From Paenibacillus sp. Soil787 (GTDB lineage Bacteria; Bacillota; Bacilli; Paenibacillales; NBRC-103111), in NCBI RefSeq assembly GCF_001429545.1, contig NZ_LMSP01000001.1, forward strand, positions 747,197-811,196: a stretch of DNA of 64,000 nt. Reading direction: 5' to 3'. The position numbers and the translations under genes were made by a program. Shown here piece after piece: positions 1 to 8,663 of this stretch; positions within the stretch are counted from its first letter, which is position 1; every line of letters begins with the position of its first letter. Below the pieces are notes generated by a model. It did not search any database. It saw only the letters and a program-made list of their open reading frames with translations, and had not been told where the DNA came from.

Positions 1-92
1 TGGAAATGAAGAAATAGCAGTCTCTAAAGGCTCTTATCCGATTCTTTTCTCCCGAATTCATACTTGAAGAAATCGAACTTTTATTATGAAAT

Positions 93-274
93 TGACTCTT
101 TTCTACAACTTTACACAAGCAAAACCGTACCAACTCGCCCAAATGTTGCAGAACGTACAACAATTCTGCCTCAAAGTAACCGTTTTGCGCGAAATCCCGC
201 TAAATTGTTGTACAAAATACAACATCTCCTGCTTAGCGGGAAGAAACGAAGGAAATTGTTGTACGTTGTACAAC
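93..274. repeat. R1 palindrome-cluster repeat, copy 1
   Basis: A stretch with four 17-bp sites of the form GTTGTA-N5-TACAAC. The sites are at about 93-109 (degenerate), 145-161, 207-223 and 258-274. The last reads GTTGTAC-GTT-GTACAAC and is a perfect inverted repeat. The same four-site layout with the same spacing recurs at 37031-37212 and 45475-45655. A 94-codon frame (64-348) runs through it, but its translation only mirrors the repeat, so I do not call it a gene. Function unknown. Confidence 0.8.
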
Positions 275-471
275 ATGTAATTGCAGGTAACCTAATCTCC
301 CCTTACTACAAAGGATTAATGACGAAGCTAAGGGAATTATTGTCCTAATCTTGTCGGCCATAGACTAACCACTCCGTCGACTTAGAAGACGAGCGAGTAT
401 AGGTTGAACCGAAGCTGATTGGCCACCTCAATGCGGCGCTACAGCACACACATCCGGATCAACTGAAAAAA
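275..471. other. Intergenic stretch, no recognisable gene
   Basis: About 200 bases between the R1 repeat and a terminator. A short frame from about 405 (reading ..KLIGHLNAALQHTHPDQ..) looks weakly coding and runs into the terminator. It has no start codon with a ribosome binding site. It could be the worn 3' end of a lost gene; I cannot name it. Confidence 0.3.
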
Positions 472-505
472 AACGAGAATTCCTCACGGGGGTTCTCGTT
501 TTTTT
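470..505 (+). terminator. Rho-independent terminator (orphan)
   Basis: The arms AACGAGAA and TTCTCGTT flank an 11-base loop and are followed by a run of T. No intact gene precedes it on the plus strand, so it probably ended the transcript of a gene now lost. It also insulates the downstream iclR operon. Confidence 0.75.
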
Positions 506-617
506 ACTTATAATATGATAAAATGGTTCTATCACATAAACTTGGTTTCATATACAAAACTACACAACAGAAACGCAATGTATTGAAACATCGCTTTGCG
601 AACAAGGAGGCCCTAAC

Positions 618-1367
618 TTGGATGATAAATACCGCGTTCCGGCCATCGAACGTGCACACCTGATCCTCAAAGAAATCTCTCTGCATCCCGGTGAGTTGAA
701 GCTCATCGACTTGTCTCGAACGCTCGCCATTAACAAAAGCTCGATGTACTCGTTGTTACTAACCATGGAGAACTTGGGATGGATCGAAAAGGAGACCGGA
801 GAAACCTACCGGTTAGGAAGAGAATTGTCTCGTTTCGGCCATGCCTCCATGCAGCAGCGAGATTTGAATGATTCCTTCCATAAGGAAGCAGCCATATCTA
901 AGCTGAAGCTGGGCGAATCTTTCCAACTCGCCAAATTAGATGGCAAAGAAGTCCTCTATATCGCCAAAGAGGAAGCGCCTACGCCTGTTAGGCTCGCTTC
1001 TGAACCAGGCATGCGGTTGCCTGCACATGCCACCGCACTCGGTAAGGTCATGCTGGCTGATCTAAGCGATGAGGAAATGGATTCGCTTTATCGTTCTGAC
1101 CATGAACCATTTCCACATTTAACGGTTCATTCCATTACTTCTTTACAAGCATTAAAGCAAAGCTTAGAGCAAATCCGACAACAAGGCTATGCGCTAGACT
1201 TGGAGGAAGCCGTGCTTGGTTTTAGCTGCGCGGCGGCTCCGATCCGTAATGCTCAAGGCCAAGTCATTGCCGCTGTCAGCTGCTCCATGATGCTGCCTCA
1301 ATGGGAGCAGAAGAAGCATATCTGTATAGAGGAAGTTTGTAGGTTGGCACACCAACTATCCGAATAA
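618..1367 (+). CDS. IclR-family transcriptional regulator
   Basis: A 249-residue DNA-binding regulator. An N-terminal winged helix-turn-helix (about residues 10-62, with LSRTLAINKSSMYSLLLTM as the recognition region) is followed by the IclR effector-binding domain (about 75-245), which contains the typical LPAHATALGKVMLA stretch. The start is TTG at 618, seven bases after AAGGAGG; the nearby ATG at 622 is out of frame. The gene is followed after 14 bases by a dehydrogenase and then an FAH-family hydrolase on the same strand. By family habit it probably senses an intermediate of that pathway. IclR proteins can repress or activate; which applies here cannot be read from sequence. Confidence 0.93.
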   Translation: MDDKYRVPAIERAHLILKEISLHPGELKLIDLSRTLAINKSSMYSLLLTMENLGWIEKETGETYRLGRELSRFGHASMQQRDLNDSFHKEAAISKLKLGESFQLAKLDGKEVLYIAKEEAPTPVRLASEPGMRLPAHATALGKVMLADLSDEEMDSLYRSDHEPFPHLTVHSITSLQALKQSLEQIRQQGYALDLEEAVLGFSCAAAPIRNAQGQVIAAVSCSMMLPQWEQKKHICIEEVCRLAHQLSE

Positions 1368-1381
1368 AAAGGAGAATTCAC

Positions 1382-2155
1382 ATGCGTTTACAAGACAAAG
1401 TCATTCTCATCACTGGTGCAGGATCAGGAATCGGCAAAAGTACCGCTCTCTTATTTGGGCAAGAAGGCGCGCAAGTCATCGTGAACGATCTCGACGTCAT
1501 CAAAGGGCAGGAGACGGCGGATGAAATTATTGGGGCTGGCGGAGCTGCTGCGTACATACAAGCGGACGTTACCCAAGCCGAGTCCGTCAGTCAGATGGTA
1601 GAGCAAATCATACAGACACATGGCCGTATTGACGTGCTTTTTAACAATGCCGGAATTAGCGGTGTAGGCGCGCTTCATGAGCTAGAACCTGACGCCTGGG
1701 ACCGCATCATGAGCGTTAATGTCAAAGGTGTATTCTTACCTTCTAAGTATGTCGTGCCACATATGATGGAACGCAAATCCGGTTCTATTATTAACATGTC
1801 TTCCTGTATCGCTGAAATAGGTCTGGCCCGCCGGGCATCTTACGCAGCAACCAAAGGCGCTGTCCTCGCATTGACCAAATCCATGCAGGTGGATTATGCC
1901 GCCTATGGCATCCGGGTGAATGCGTTGCTGCCGGGGACCATTTTAACCCCATTCGTAGAAAATTATCTCCGCACTTCCTATGACGACCCAGAAGCTGCCA
2001 TCGCCTCATTAAAAACTAGACAGCTAAGCAACGAATTAGGCCGTCCGGAAGACGTCGCACAAGCGGCATTGTTCCTCGCTTCAGATGATTCCAAATTCAT
2101 GATGGGTTCACCGTTATATATTGATGGCGGCGTGACTTTCGGCAAAAACGCTTAA
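1382..2155 (+). CDS. Short-chain dehydrogenase/reductase (SDR), possible 2-keto-3-deoxy-sugar-acid dehydrogenase
   Basis: A 257-residue classical SDR with NAD(P)-binding motif TGAGSGIG (residues 11-18), NNAG (88-91), catalytic Ser141, and Tyr154-x3-Lys158 in YAATK. AAGGAG precedes the ATG. Asp residues after beta-2 (NDLD) suggest NAD rather than NADP. The closest generic annotation would be glucose-1-dehydrogenase-like SDR. The next gene is an FAH-family hydrolase. An SDR plus an FAH enzyme is the pair used in the non-phosphorylative L-fucose/L-rhamnose routes, where a 2-keto-3-deoxy acid is oxidised and the diketo acid is then cleaved. That substrate assignment is inference from context; the SDR family call is firm. 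Confidence 0.93.
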   Translation: MRLQDKVILITGAGSGIGKSTALLFGQEGAQVIVNDLDVIKGQETADEIIGAGGAAAYIQADVTQAESVSQMVEQIIQTHGRIDVLFNNAGISGVGALHELEPDAWDRIMSVNVKGVFLPSKYVVPHMMERKSGSIINMSSCIAEIGLARRASYAATKGAVLALTKSMQVDYAAYGIRVNALLPGTILTPFVENYLRTSYDDPEAAIASLKTRQLSNELGRPEDVAQAALFLASDDSKFMMGSPLYIDGGVTFGKNA

Positions 2156-2180
2156 GTAGCGGCCCCTATTCTGCTTTATT

Positions 2181-2255
2181 TATTCATTTTTTCATTTTTT
2201 CATTTTTTCATTTTTTCATTCACTTACTCATTTATTCATTCATCCATTCATTCAG
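2181..2255. repeat. ATTC/TTTTTTC simple repeat
   Basis: A low-complexity tract of CATTTTTT units followed by ATTC-rich units fills the gap between the dehydrogenase and the hydrolase. It runs into the ribosome binding site CAGGAGG of the latter. Such tracts change length easily by slippage. No hairpin is seen here, so the two genes are probably still co-transcribed. Confidence 0.7.
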
Positions 2256-2267
2256 GAGGTTTTTCTA

Positions 2268-3167
2268 ATGAAACTGCTTACTTTCAGGAAAAATGATACG
2301 TTCAACCTAGGCGTCCAGACCGAGTTTGGCGTGCTGGATGTCGTTCAAGCTGTCAACCAGCTGTCGCCAGCATTCACAGTCCCTACCACTGTTCACGAAG
2401 CCATTAGTGGCGGGGCATCAGCTAACGATGCATTACTTAACCTTGTTAATCTTGTACTTGAGCGCGAAGATCGTGCTTCCTTGCTGCTGAGCGAAGAGAC
2501 ACTGATTTACGGCCCTTGCGTTACGCATCCTAACAAAATCATTTGCGTAGGTCTGAACTATCGCAAGCATGCCGAAGAAACGAATGCCCCGATCCCGCAG
2601 TACCCGATTCTTTTCAACAAATTTAGTAATACGCTTACCGGACACGGGCATGACATTGCACTACCTCGTGTAACCAAGGAAGTCGATTACGAAGCCGAGC
2701 TAGTCATCGTGATGGGTAAACAGGCCAAATATGTGCCCAAAGAAGAAGCTTTGGAGCACGTGTACGGATACTGCTGCGTGAATGACCTCTCAGCGCGTGA
2801 TCTTCAAATGCGGACCCAGCAATGGCTGCTGGGCAAATCGTGCGATGACTTCAGTCCACTCGGCCCTTATCTAGTGACGGCCGATGAAGTTGGCAATCCG
2901 AATGACCTCAAGATCAGCACAACTGTCAACGGCAAAGTGCGTCAAAACTCGAACACAGCGGATATGATTTTCCACTGCGACGAAATCGTCAGCTATATTT
3001 CTCAGCACATGACGCTATTTCCGGGAGACATCATTCTAACTGGTACACCGGAAGGTGTTGTGCTCGGCGATCCAGTTGATAAGCGTGTATACCTGCAAGC
3101 TGGTGATGTGGTGACTATTTCTATTGAGAAATTAGGCAGCCTGACTAATCGCATGGTTAGCGAGTAA
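2268..3167 (+). CDS. Fumarylacetoacetate hydrolase (FAH) family protein
   Basis: A 299-residue enzyme with a small N-terminal domain (1-about 70) and an FAH catalytic domain (about 85-298). The metal-binding pattern is visible: Glu142 and Glu144 in DYEAELVIVMG and Asp173 in VNDLSARD. The family signature GDIILTGTPEGV lies near the C-terminus. The family uses Mg2+ or Mn2+ to cleave C-C bonds of diketo acids, or acts as hydratase or decarboxylase. With the adjacent SDR, the best guess is hydrolysis of a 2,4-diketo-3-deoxy sugar acid to pyruvate and a second acid. The start ATG has AGGAGG eight bases upstream. A clear terminator follows the stop. Confidence 0.92.
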   Translation: MKLLTFRKNDTFNLGVQTEFGVLDVVQAVNQLSPAFTVPTTVHEAISGGASANDALLNLVNLVLEREDRASLLLSEETLIYGPCVTHPNKIICVGLNYRKHAEETNAPIPQYPILFNKFSNTLTGHGHDIALPRVTKEVDYEAELVIVMGKQAKYVPKEEALEHVYGYCCVNDLSARDLQMRTQQWLLGKSCDDFSPLGPYLVTADEVGNPNDLKISTTVNGKVRQNSNTADMIFHCDEIVSYISQHMTLFPGDIILTGTPEGVVLGDPVDKRVYLQAGDVVTISIEKLGSLTNRMVSE

Positions 3168-3215
3168 CTAGCTTTCGCGTTATAAAATCCTAAAACTGAA
3201 TATCTACTATTCAGC

Positions 3216-3272
3216 AAAAAGGGCTAACCCCAATGTAGATAAATCTACTTGTGGGCAGCCCTCTTTTCTTTA
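3216..3272 (+). terminator. Terminator of the iclR-SDR-FAH operon
   Basis: A long hairpin: GGGCT-AA-CCCC pairs with GTGGGCAGCCC, with an inner GTAGAT/ATCTAC stem, followed by TCTTTTCTTT. It lies about 50 bases after the hydrolase stop. Confidence 0.75.
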
Positions 3273-3394
3273 AATTAGTCCTATGCTCAAAAAAATACTG
3301 AACAGCAGGTTTATACGTATACGTATCCCACCGTTTTTTTGTATATTGCTGCTTTCTTAAGCAGATTTTGGGCAAAGGATGCTACCTGAACTCA

Positions 3395-3640
3395 AGCAAG
3401 AGGAACAACGATTCGTTATTTCGGGAAATTTACACTAGAAGTCAAAAAAAGAGGAACGTGAGTGCGCTATTTTGGGCGAAATGAACAATTCAGAGGCAAA
3501 AACCGTAAAATAACGCATCGTTGTTCCTCTTCCTCATGTATTCCAGTGTTTTTGTCCAATTAACACATCGTTGTTCCTCTTCCTCATGTATATCAGTGTT
3601 TTTCGTCCAATTAGCGCATCGACGTTCCCTCGGGCAAAAT
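3395..3640. repeat. Inverted and tandem intergenic repeat (GTTGTTCCTC type)
   Basis: Inside the gene-free stretch 3168-3696. A unit starting TAACGCATCG-TTGTTCCTCT occurs at 3511 and again, nearly identical, at 3561. A third, truncated unit starts at 3612, giving a period of about 50-51 bases. An inverted partner (AGAGGAACAACG, 3399-3410, and a weaker one near 3449) faces the array, so the region could fold into a large hairpin. No coding frame is supported. Confidence 0.75.
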
Positions 3641-3696
3641 TCTGGTTAAGGCAAAGGCATAACCATCCCAAAAAGGCTTTTGGGCCAGCTCCCTTC

Positions 3697-4881
3697 TTAT
3701 CCTCGCTCAACCATCATCGCTACACCTTGTCCGCCGCCAATACATAAAGCAGCCACACCCAGCTTGCCCTCTCTCTTCTCCAGCTCATGCAGCAGCGTAA
3801 CCAGAATGCGGGCTCCGCTTGCGCCAATCGGGTGTCCAATGGCAATCGATCCTCCATTGACATTTAACTTCTCTGATGCAACACCCAGCTCGCGGCCAAC
3901 GGCTAAAGACTGCGAAGCAAAGGCTTCATTCAACTCAAATAAGTCAACGCTATCTAATGAAACGCCTGATTTGCGTAGAAGTTTAAGAACAGCATCAACA
4001 GGCCCCATACCCATCATGGATGGATCTAAGGCTGCATTCGCGTAGCCCTTAATTCGAGCTAAGGGCTTAAGTCCAAGCTCCTTAGCCTTAGCTGCAGACA
4101 TAACAACCAGCGCAGCGGCTCCGTCATTAATGCCAGAAGCGTTGCCAGCCGTAACCGTTCCCTCTTTCTTGAAAGCTGGACGGAGCTTACCCAGAACTTC
4201 AGCCGTCGTACCCGCCCGAGGAAACTCATCCTGCGCGAACTGCACCGGATCGCCTTTTCTTTGCGGGATGGCAACAGGCACGATCTCATCCTTGAATCTG
4301 CCGGATGCAATCGCCTGTTCCGCCTTCAGCTGGCTCCAAGCGGCGAACTCATCCTGCTCTGCACGTGTAACGCGATGATGCTCCGCTATATTCTCGGCCG
4401 TGATGCCCATATGGATGTCGCACATTGCGCACCATAATCCATCCCGAATCATCGAATCCACCATCGTGCTGTCACCAAGCCGCAGGCCCGAACGAGCCCC
4501 TGACAGCAGATAGGGCGCCTGCGTCATATTTTCCATACCGCCTGCCACCACGGTATCTGCATCTCCAAGGCTCACAGACTGTGCCGCCAGCATGACGGCC
4601 TTAAGGCCCGAACCACACACTTTGTTAATCGTCATCGCTGGAACAAGTTGCGAATACCCCGCCTTCAGCCAAGCTTGTCGCGCTGGGTTTTGCCCTAGTC
4701 CAGCTTGAAGCACGTTACCCATGATGACTTCGTCTACTTGGCTGTCAACCAGATTAGCTCTCTTCAGAGCCTCTTGGATAACCGTACTGCCCAGCTGCGG
4801 AGCAGATATGTCCGCCAAGGCTCCCTGAAAGCTGCCAACGGCTGTTCGAACTGCGCTAACGATGACGACTTCTCTACTCAT
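3697..4881 (-). CDS. Acetyl-CoA C-acetyltransferase (thiolase)
   Basis: A 394-residue cytosolic thiolase, the usual family length. It joins or cleaves acetoacetyl-CoA and two acetyl-CoA. Nucleophile Cys89 is in NKVCGSGL, His is at about 350 in IGHPIGASG, and the second Cys380 is in CIGGGQG, so the active site is complete. The start ATG has AAAGGAG upstream and overlaps the end of the CoA-transferase B gene by eight bases. Being last in the ketone-body operon fits a degradative role: acetoacetyl-CoA made by the CoA-transferase is cleaved here. The atoB/mmgA-type name would be reasonable. Confidence 0.95.
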   Translation of the reverse strand: MSREVVIVSAVRTAVGSFQGALADISAPQLGSTVIQEALKRANLVDSQVDEVIMGNVLQAGLGQNPARQAWLKAGYSQLVPAMTINKVCGSGLKAVMLAAQSVSLGDADTVVAGGMENMTQAPYLLSGARSGLRLGDSTMVDSMIRDGLWCAMCDIHMGITAENIAEHHRVTRAEQDEFAAWSQLKAEQAIASGRFKDEIVPVAIPQRKGDPVQFAQDEFPRAGTTAEVLGKLRPAFKKEGTVTAGNASGINDGAAALVVMSAAKAKELGLKPLARIKGYANAALDPSMMGMGPVDAVLKLLRKSGVSLDSVDLFELNEAFASQSLAVGRELGVASEKLNVNGGSIAIGHPIGASGARILVTLLHELEKREGKLGVAALCIGGGQGVAMMVERG

Positions 4882-5554
4882 AACGATCTCCTTTACTTAT
4901 CTGAAATTCACTTTGTAGGAGAGGGCTAATGGTAAAACGTGCTTCGGTGCTCACGAGAACCTCTTCCATCGTTACGCCTGGCTGTATGCTGGATAACACC
5001 ATGCCCTCTTTGGTAAAATCAAAAACGGCTAAATCCGTGATCAGACGATTCACTACCCCTTTGCCTGTCAGCGGCAGGGTGCATGCCTTTTTAACCTTCG
5101 ACTCACCAGATTTATTCACATGTTCCATGATGACAATGATCCGTTTGGCGCCGTTGACCAAATCCATAGCGCCGCCCATCCCTTTCACCATTTTTCCAGG
5201 AATCATCCAGTTGGCAAGATCACCGTTCTCCGCTACCTCCATACCGCCAAGAATAGCCAAATCAATATGGCCGCCTCGGATCATAGCGAACGACTCTGCA
5301 CTGTCAAAAAAAGATGCGCCCGCTACAGCGGTTACCGTTTCTTTGCCTGCATTAATCAAATCCGGATCTTCTTCTCCTGCGTAAGGGTAGGCACCGATGC
5401 CCAGAAGCCCATTTTCCGATTGCAGCATAACCGTCATTTCCGGGGGAATATAATTAGCGACAAGTGTCGGCAAACCAATGCCTAAATTGACATACATGCC
5501 ATCTTTTATTTCTTCGACTGCGCATTTGATAATCGCTAAACGGTCGTTTTTCAT
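4874..5554 (-). CDS. scoB: Succinyl-CoA:3-ketoacid CoA-transferase subunit B
   Basis: A 226-residue beta subunit of a class I CoA-transferase. Glu47 in SENGLLGIG is the residue that forms the covalent CoA thioester in this family. It works with subunit A to move CoA from succinyl-CoA (or acetyl-CoA) to acetoacetate. ATG overlaps the scoA stop (ATGA) and AAGGAGG lies upstream, so translation of the two subunits is probably coupled. The gene set and order resemble the Bacillus subtilis yxjC-scoA-scoB-yxjF region, from which the symbol is taken. Confidence 0.94.
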   Translation of the reverse strand: MKNDRLAIIKCAVEEIKDGMYVNLGIGLPTLVANYIPPEMTVMLQSENGLLGIGAYPYAGEEDPDLINAGKETVTAVAGASFFDSAESFAMIRGGHIDLAILGGMEVAENGDLANWMIPGKMVKGMGGAMDLVNGAKRIIVIMEHVNKSGESKVKKACTLPLTGKGVVNRLITDLAVFDFTKEGMVLSSIQPGVTMEEVLVSTEARFTISPLLQSEFQISKGDRYE

Positions 5555-6258
5555 GCCGATACCTCCTTACTTCGAACGGTGAGACGCTCAACCCGTTTTT
5601 CATAGGACGCACCCTTTATAATACGCTGCACATAAATACCTGGCGTATGAATATCGTCCGGACTTAGCTCGCCTACCTGCACAATTTCTTCCACCTCAAC
5701 GATCGTCACTTTCCCTGCGGCTGCTGCCAGCGGATTAAAGTTGCGCGATGTTTTGCGGAAAACCAAATTGCCCAGCGGGTCAGCTTTCCAAGCCTTGACC
5801 AAGGCAAAATCACCAATGATCCCTTTTTCCAACAAATAGGTGCGTCCTTCAAATGTTTTGTGCTCTTTGCCTTCCGCTACTAAAGTGCCTACGCCCGAAG
5901 CTGTATAAAACCCCGGAATGCCGGCTCCGCCAGCGCGAATTCGTTCGGCAAGCGTCCCTTGTGGAACCAGCTCCACTTCGAGTTCTCCGCTTAAGAACTG
6001 CTGCTCAAACGTTTTGTTTTCTCCCACGTAGGAGGAAATCATTTTCTTGATTTGTTTGTTGGCCAGCAGCAGTCCAAGTCCGCAATCATCAACCCCGCAG
6101 TTGTTGCTAACTACGCATAAATCTTTGGTCCCTTGCACTTTAAGCGCCGCAATCAAGTTCTCTGGAATCCCGCAAAGCCCGAAACCGCCAACAATTAACG
6201 TGGCTCCGTCACGAATATCCGCTACAGCTTCCTCCATGGAAGAACATATTTTATTCAT
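5551..6258 (-). CDS. scoA: Succinyl-CoA:3-ketoacid CoA-transferase subunit A
   Basis: A 235-residue alpha subunit of the class I CoA-transferase, with the glycine-rich CoA-binding loop [12 protein letters not shown] (24-35). GAGAGG precedes the ATG. It sits between the hydroxybutyrate dehydrogenase gene (41 bases upstream) and scoB (4-base overlap). It should form a heteromer with ScoB and activate acetoacetate to acetoacetyl-CoA. Confidence 0.94.
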   Translation of the reverse strand: MNKICSSMEEAVADIRDGATLIVGGFGLCGIPENLIAALKVQGTKDLCVVSNNCGVDDCGLGLLLANKQIKKMISSYVGENKTFEQQFLSGELEVELVPQGTLAERIRAGGAGIPGFYTASGVGTLVAEGKEHKTFEGRTYLLEKGIIGDFALVKAWKADPLGNLVFRKTSRNFNPLAAAAGKVTIVEVEEIVQVGELSPDDIHTPGIYVQRIIKGASYEKRVERLTVRSKEVSA

Positions 6259-6299
6259 GATGATCCCTCTCCTATTCCTATCCCTAGGTTGATCTATAT

Positions 6300-7085
6300 T
6301 TACTGTGCTGTATATCCGCCGTCAATTAATAGGGAAGCTCCCGTTACACCTCGTAATTTATCGCTTGCAATCAACATCGCATAGTCAGCAATTTCCTCTA
6401 CAGCTAATAGGCGCCTTTGTGGAACCAAAGGATAAATAACTTCTTCAAGGACACTTTCCAAAGGAACATTGCGCGTTTTCGCCAAGTCCTGCAGCTGCCC
6501 TCTAACGAGAGGTGTATCTACATAACCCGGGCACAAAGCGTTCACCGTGATACCGTGGGCAGCACCTTCCAGTGCCGCTACCTTCGTCAAACCAATCAAC
6601 CCGTGCTTTGCGCTGTTATAGGCCGCTTTGCCTGCAAATCCAATGACTCCGTTGATCGAAGCCATATTAATAATCCGGCCAAAGCCTTGTTCCTTCATGA
6701 TAGGAAAAGCATGTTTAATTCCGATAAAAGCGCCCGTCAGCATCACCTTGATCATGAATTCAAACTTTTCTACGGGGAAATCCTCAATAGGTGCAACATG
6801 CTGCAAGCCTGCATTATTGACGAGAATGTCCAGCCGTTTATAGGTTCGAACCACGGTTTCAATGGCTTCGACAAATTGTGGCTCCTGTGTTACATCACAT
6901 TTGACCCCTATGGCTTCAAAGCCTTCTTCCTGCAACCGCAGCGCAGCCAGATTCGCTTGTTCTACATTGATGTCGGAAATGGCCACCTTGGCTCCTTCCC
7001 GTGCATAAGTGCGAGCGATTTCAAGACCGATACCGCTTGCAGCTCCTGTTATTAAAGCGACTTTATTTTCCAAGAACCTGGTCAT
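6300..7085 (-). CDS. 3-hydroxybutyrate dehydrogenase
   Basis: A 261-residue SDR oxidising D-3-hydroxybutyrate to acetoacetate with NAD. From this start: TGAASGIG (13-20), NNAG (90-93), Gln95, Ser143, Lys153, and Tyr156-x3-Lys160. The C-terminal segment [13 protein letters not shown] with [10 protein letters not shown] is typical of bacterial 3-hydroxybutyrate dehydrogenases. The ATG at 7085 is preferred over the ATG at 7100 because GGAGGT lies seven bases upstream of it and overlaps the earlier codons. The usual active-site His of Pseudomonas enzymes (two residues after the catalytic Ser) is Asn145 here. It corresponds to YxjF of B. subtilis by context. Confidence 0.93.
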   Translation of the reverse strand: MTRFLENKVALITGAASGIGLEIARTYAREGAKVAISDINVEQANLAALRLQEEGFEAIGVKCDVTQEPQFVEAIETVVRTYKRLDILVNNAGLQHVAPIEDFPVEKFEFMIKVMLTGAFIGIKHAFPIMKEQGFGRIINMASINGVIGFAGKAAYNSAKHGLIGLTKVAALEGAAHGITVNALCPGYVDTPLVRGQLQDLAKTRNVPLESVLEEVIYPLVPQRRLLAVEEIADYAMLIASDKLRGVTGASLLIDGGYTAQ

Positions 7086-7109
7086 TGCGTATACCTCCAT
7101 CTTTAACTT

Positions 7110-8489
7110 TTAAAAAATCGATAAAATGATCGCGAGCACGAGAACCGTTACTGTTTTGATAACCGTAATTGCGAAAATATCCTTGTACGACTGTCGATGT
7201 GTCAGACCTGTAATGGCAAGGAGTGTGATAACGGCACCATTATGAGGAAGCGTATCCATCCCGCCTGATGCCATCGAAGCAATCCGGTGTAACAATTCCG
7301 GGCTAATCCCTGCATTATTGGCTGCTTCCATATATTGCTTACCCATGACTTCCAAAGCGATGGACAGCCCTCCTGATGCAGAGCCTGTTACGCCGGCCAG
7401 AACATTCACGGAAATGGCTTCAGAGATAAGCGGATGGGAACTTAAGCCCAAAATCCAACCTTGAATCGCCTTGAAGCCCGGCAGCGTTTTTACGACATTA
7501 CCGAAACCTACTTCAGACGCTGTGTTGAAAATGGCAAGAAGTGCCCCTATTGCCGCTGCAGTCAATCCTGCCGCCAATTTACTTTGGACAACACGCGCAT
7601 TAATGCAGATCGCCGAAAGAATACCGATGAGCAAGGCCACGATCAATGCCCAAGAGGACGACACTGTTTTTACGTTGGCAATATTAAACGTTTTCAAAAG
7701 TTCAGCTGAATACCAATTGTTTACCGTTAAGAAGCCTCTGCTCAGCAAATAGTTAAATACCAAGACCAGCACCAATGGGATGATGGACACCCAGAGATTC
7801 GGATATTTCTGATTCTCTAGCCCCTCAGGCTCATTCTTATGACCTAAGCCATAGCCTTCACCAGCAGCTTCCGCTTGCTTACGTCTGCGTTCCAACCAGA
7901 ACAGCCCTAAGCCAAATACGATAAGACCGCCAATAATGCCAAGGATTGGAGCCGCGTAAGAATCCGTTCCGAAATAGGTTGTAGGAATAATATTTTGAAT
8001 TTGCGGTGTCCCTGGAAGGGCATCCATTGTAAAAGTAAACGCTCCCAAAGCGATCGTACCGGGAATCAATCTCTTCGGAATATTCGCTTCTCGGAAGATC
8101 GAAACAGCGAAAGGGTAGACTGCAAACGCTACCACAAATAAAGAAACACCGCCGTACGTTAAGATACCACAAGCAAGAACAACAGAAAGCATCGCTCTTT
8201 TGGATCCTAATGCCTTCACTAACGATTGCGCAATGGAGGATGCCGCACCGTTCAATTCCATCACTTTACCGAACACAGCGCCCAATAGGAAAATCGGGAA
8301 AAAGTTTTTCACATAATTCGCTGCGTTCACCATATACACTTCTGTATAGCTCGGCATTAAGGCAATCCCCGAAATCAATACGGCCAGCAAGGTGAAAATC
8401 GGTGCGAACACGATGACCGGATAGCCTCTGTAAGCAAAAAACATCAGCAGGCCTAAGGATAACACAATCGCTACAATCTCAATAAACAT
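7110..8489 (-). CDS. GntP-family permease, probable 3-hydroxybutyrate/ketone-body uptake
   Basis: A 459-residue, very hydrophobic protein with about 12-14 membrane segments and the GntP/citrate-transporter pattern. Examples are the conserved NGAASSIAQSL stretch near residue 80 and MASGGMDTLPHNGAVITLL near the C-terminus. It is the first gene of the operon, 24 bases before the dehydrogenase. In B. subtilis the same position is held by yxjC. GntP members import sugar acids or small hydroxy acids with protons; 3-hydroxybutyrate as substrate is inferred from the downstream enzymes. AAAGGAG precedes the ATG. Confidence 0.9.
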   Translation of the reverse strand: MFIEIVAIVLSLGLLMFFAYRGYPVIVFAPIFTLLAVLISGIALMPSYTEVYMVNAANYVKNFFPIFLLGAVFGKVMELNGAASSIAQSLVKALGSKRAMLSVVLACGILTYGGVSLFVVAFAVYPFAVSIFREANIPKRLIPGTIALGAFTFTMDALPGTPQIQNIIPTTYFGTDSYAAPILGIIGGLIVFGLGLFWLERRRKQAEAAGEGYGLGHKNEPEGLENQKYPNLWVSIIPLVLVLVFNYLLSRGFLTVNNWYSAELLKTFNIANVKTVSSSWALIVALLIGILSAICINARVVQSKLAAGLTAAAIGALLAIFNTASEVGFGNVVKTLPGFKAIQGWILGLSSHPLISEAISVNVLAGVTGSASGGLSIALEVMGKQYMEAANNAGISPELLHRIASMASGGMDTLPHNGAVITLLAITGLTHRQSYKDIFAITVIKTVTVLVLAIILSIF

Positions 8490-8514
8490 GTTCTGTTCTC
8501 CTTTATCGTCATTT

Positions 8515-8528
8515 GTAAAGCGCTTCCA
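8515..8528 (-). promoter_or_regulatory. Possible CcpA cre site upstream of the ketone-body operon
   Basis: TGGAAGCGCTTTAC on the minus strand (GTAAAGCGCTTCCA on plus). The core AAGCGCTT fits the cre consensus TGWAARCGYTWNCW, with two to three mismatches at the ends. It lies 26 bases before the permease start, where CcpA binding would block transcription. The same 174-base gap would also carry the LysR-type operators. Confidence 0.4.
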
Positions 8529-8663
8529 ACTTGTCTGGTATGAATAAACGGTTTCAATTACATTTGGATTAATTTCAGTTTACATGCAGATACGCAAGAG
8601 GTAAAATTCATATTTGGAATGACAATCATGAAAAAATGCTATGGATCGGGGAGGGATGATCCT

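Noticed and set aside
64-348. 94-codon plus-strand frame near the left edge
   Set aside because: It runs through the R1 palindromes and its translation repeats the same KLLY..QH pattern; there is no good ribosome binding site.
3667-3684. CCCAAAAA-GGC-TTTTGGG hairpin after the thiolase gene as a terminator
   Set aside because: Short A/T stem without a following T run on the minus strand; too weak to call.
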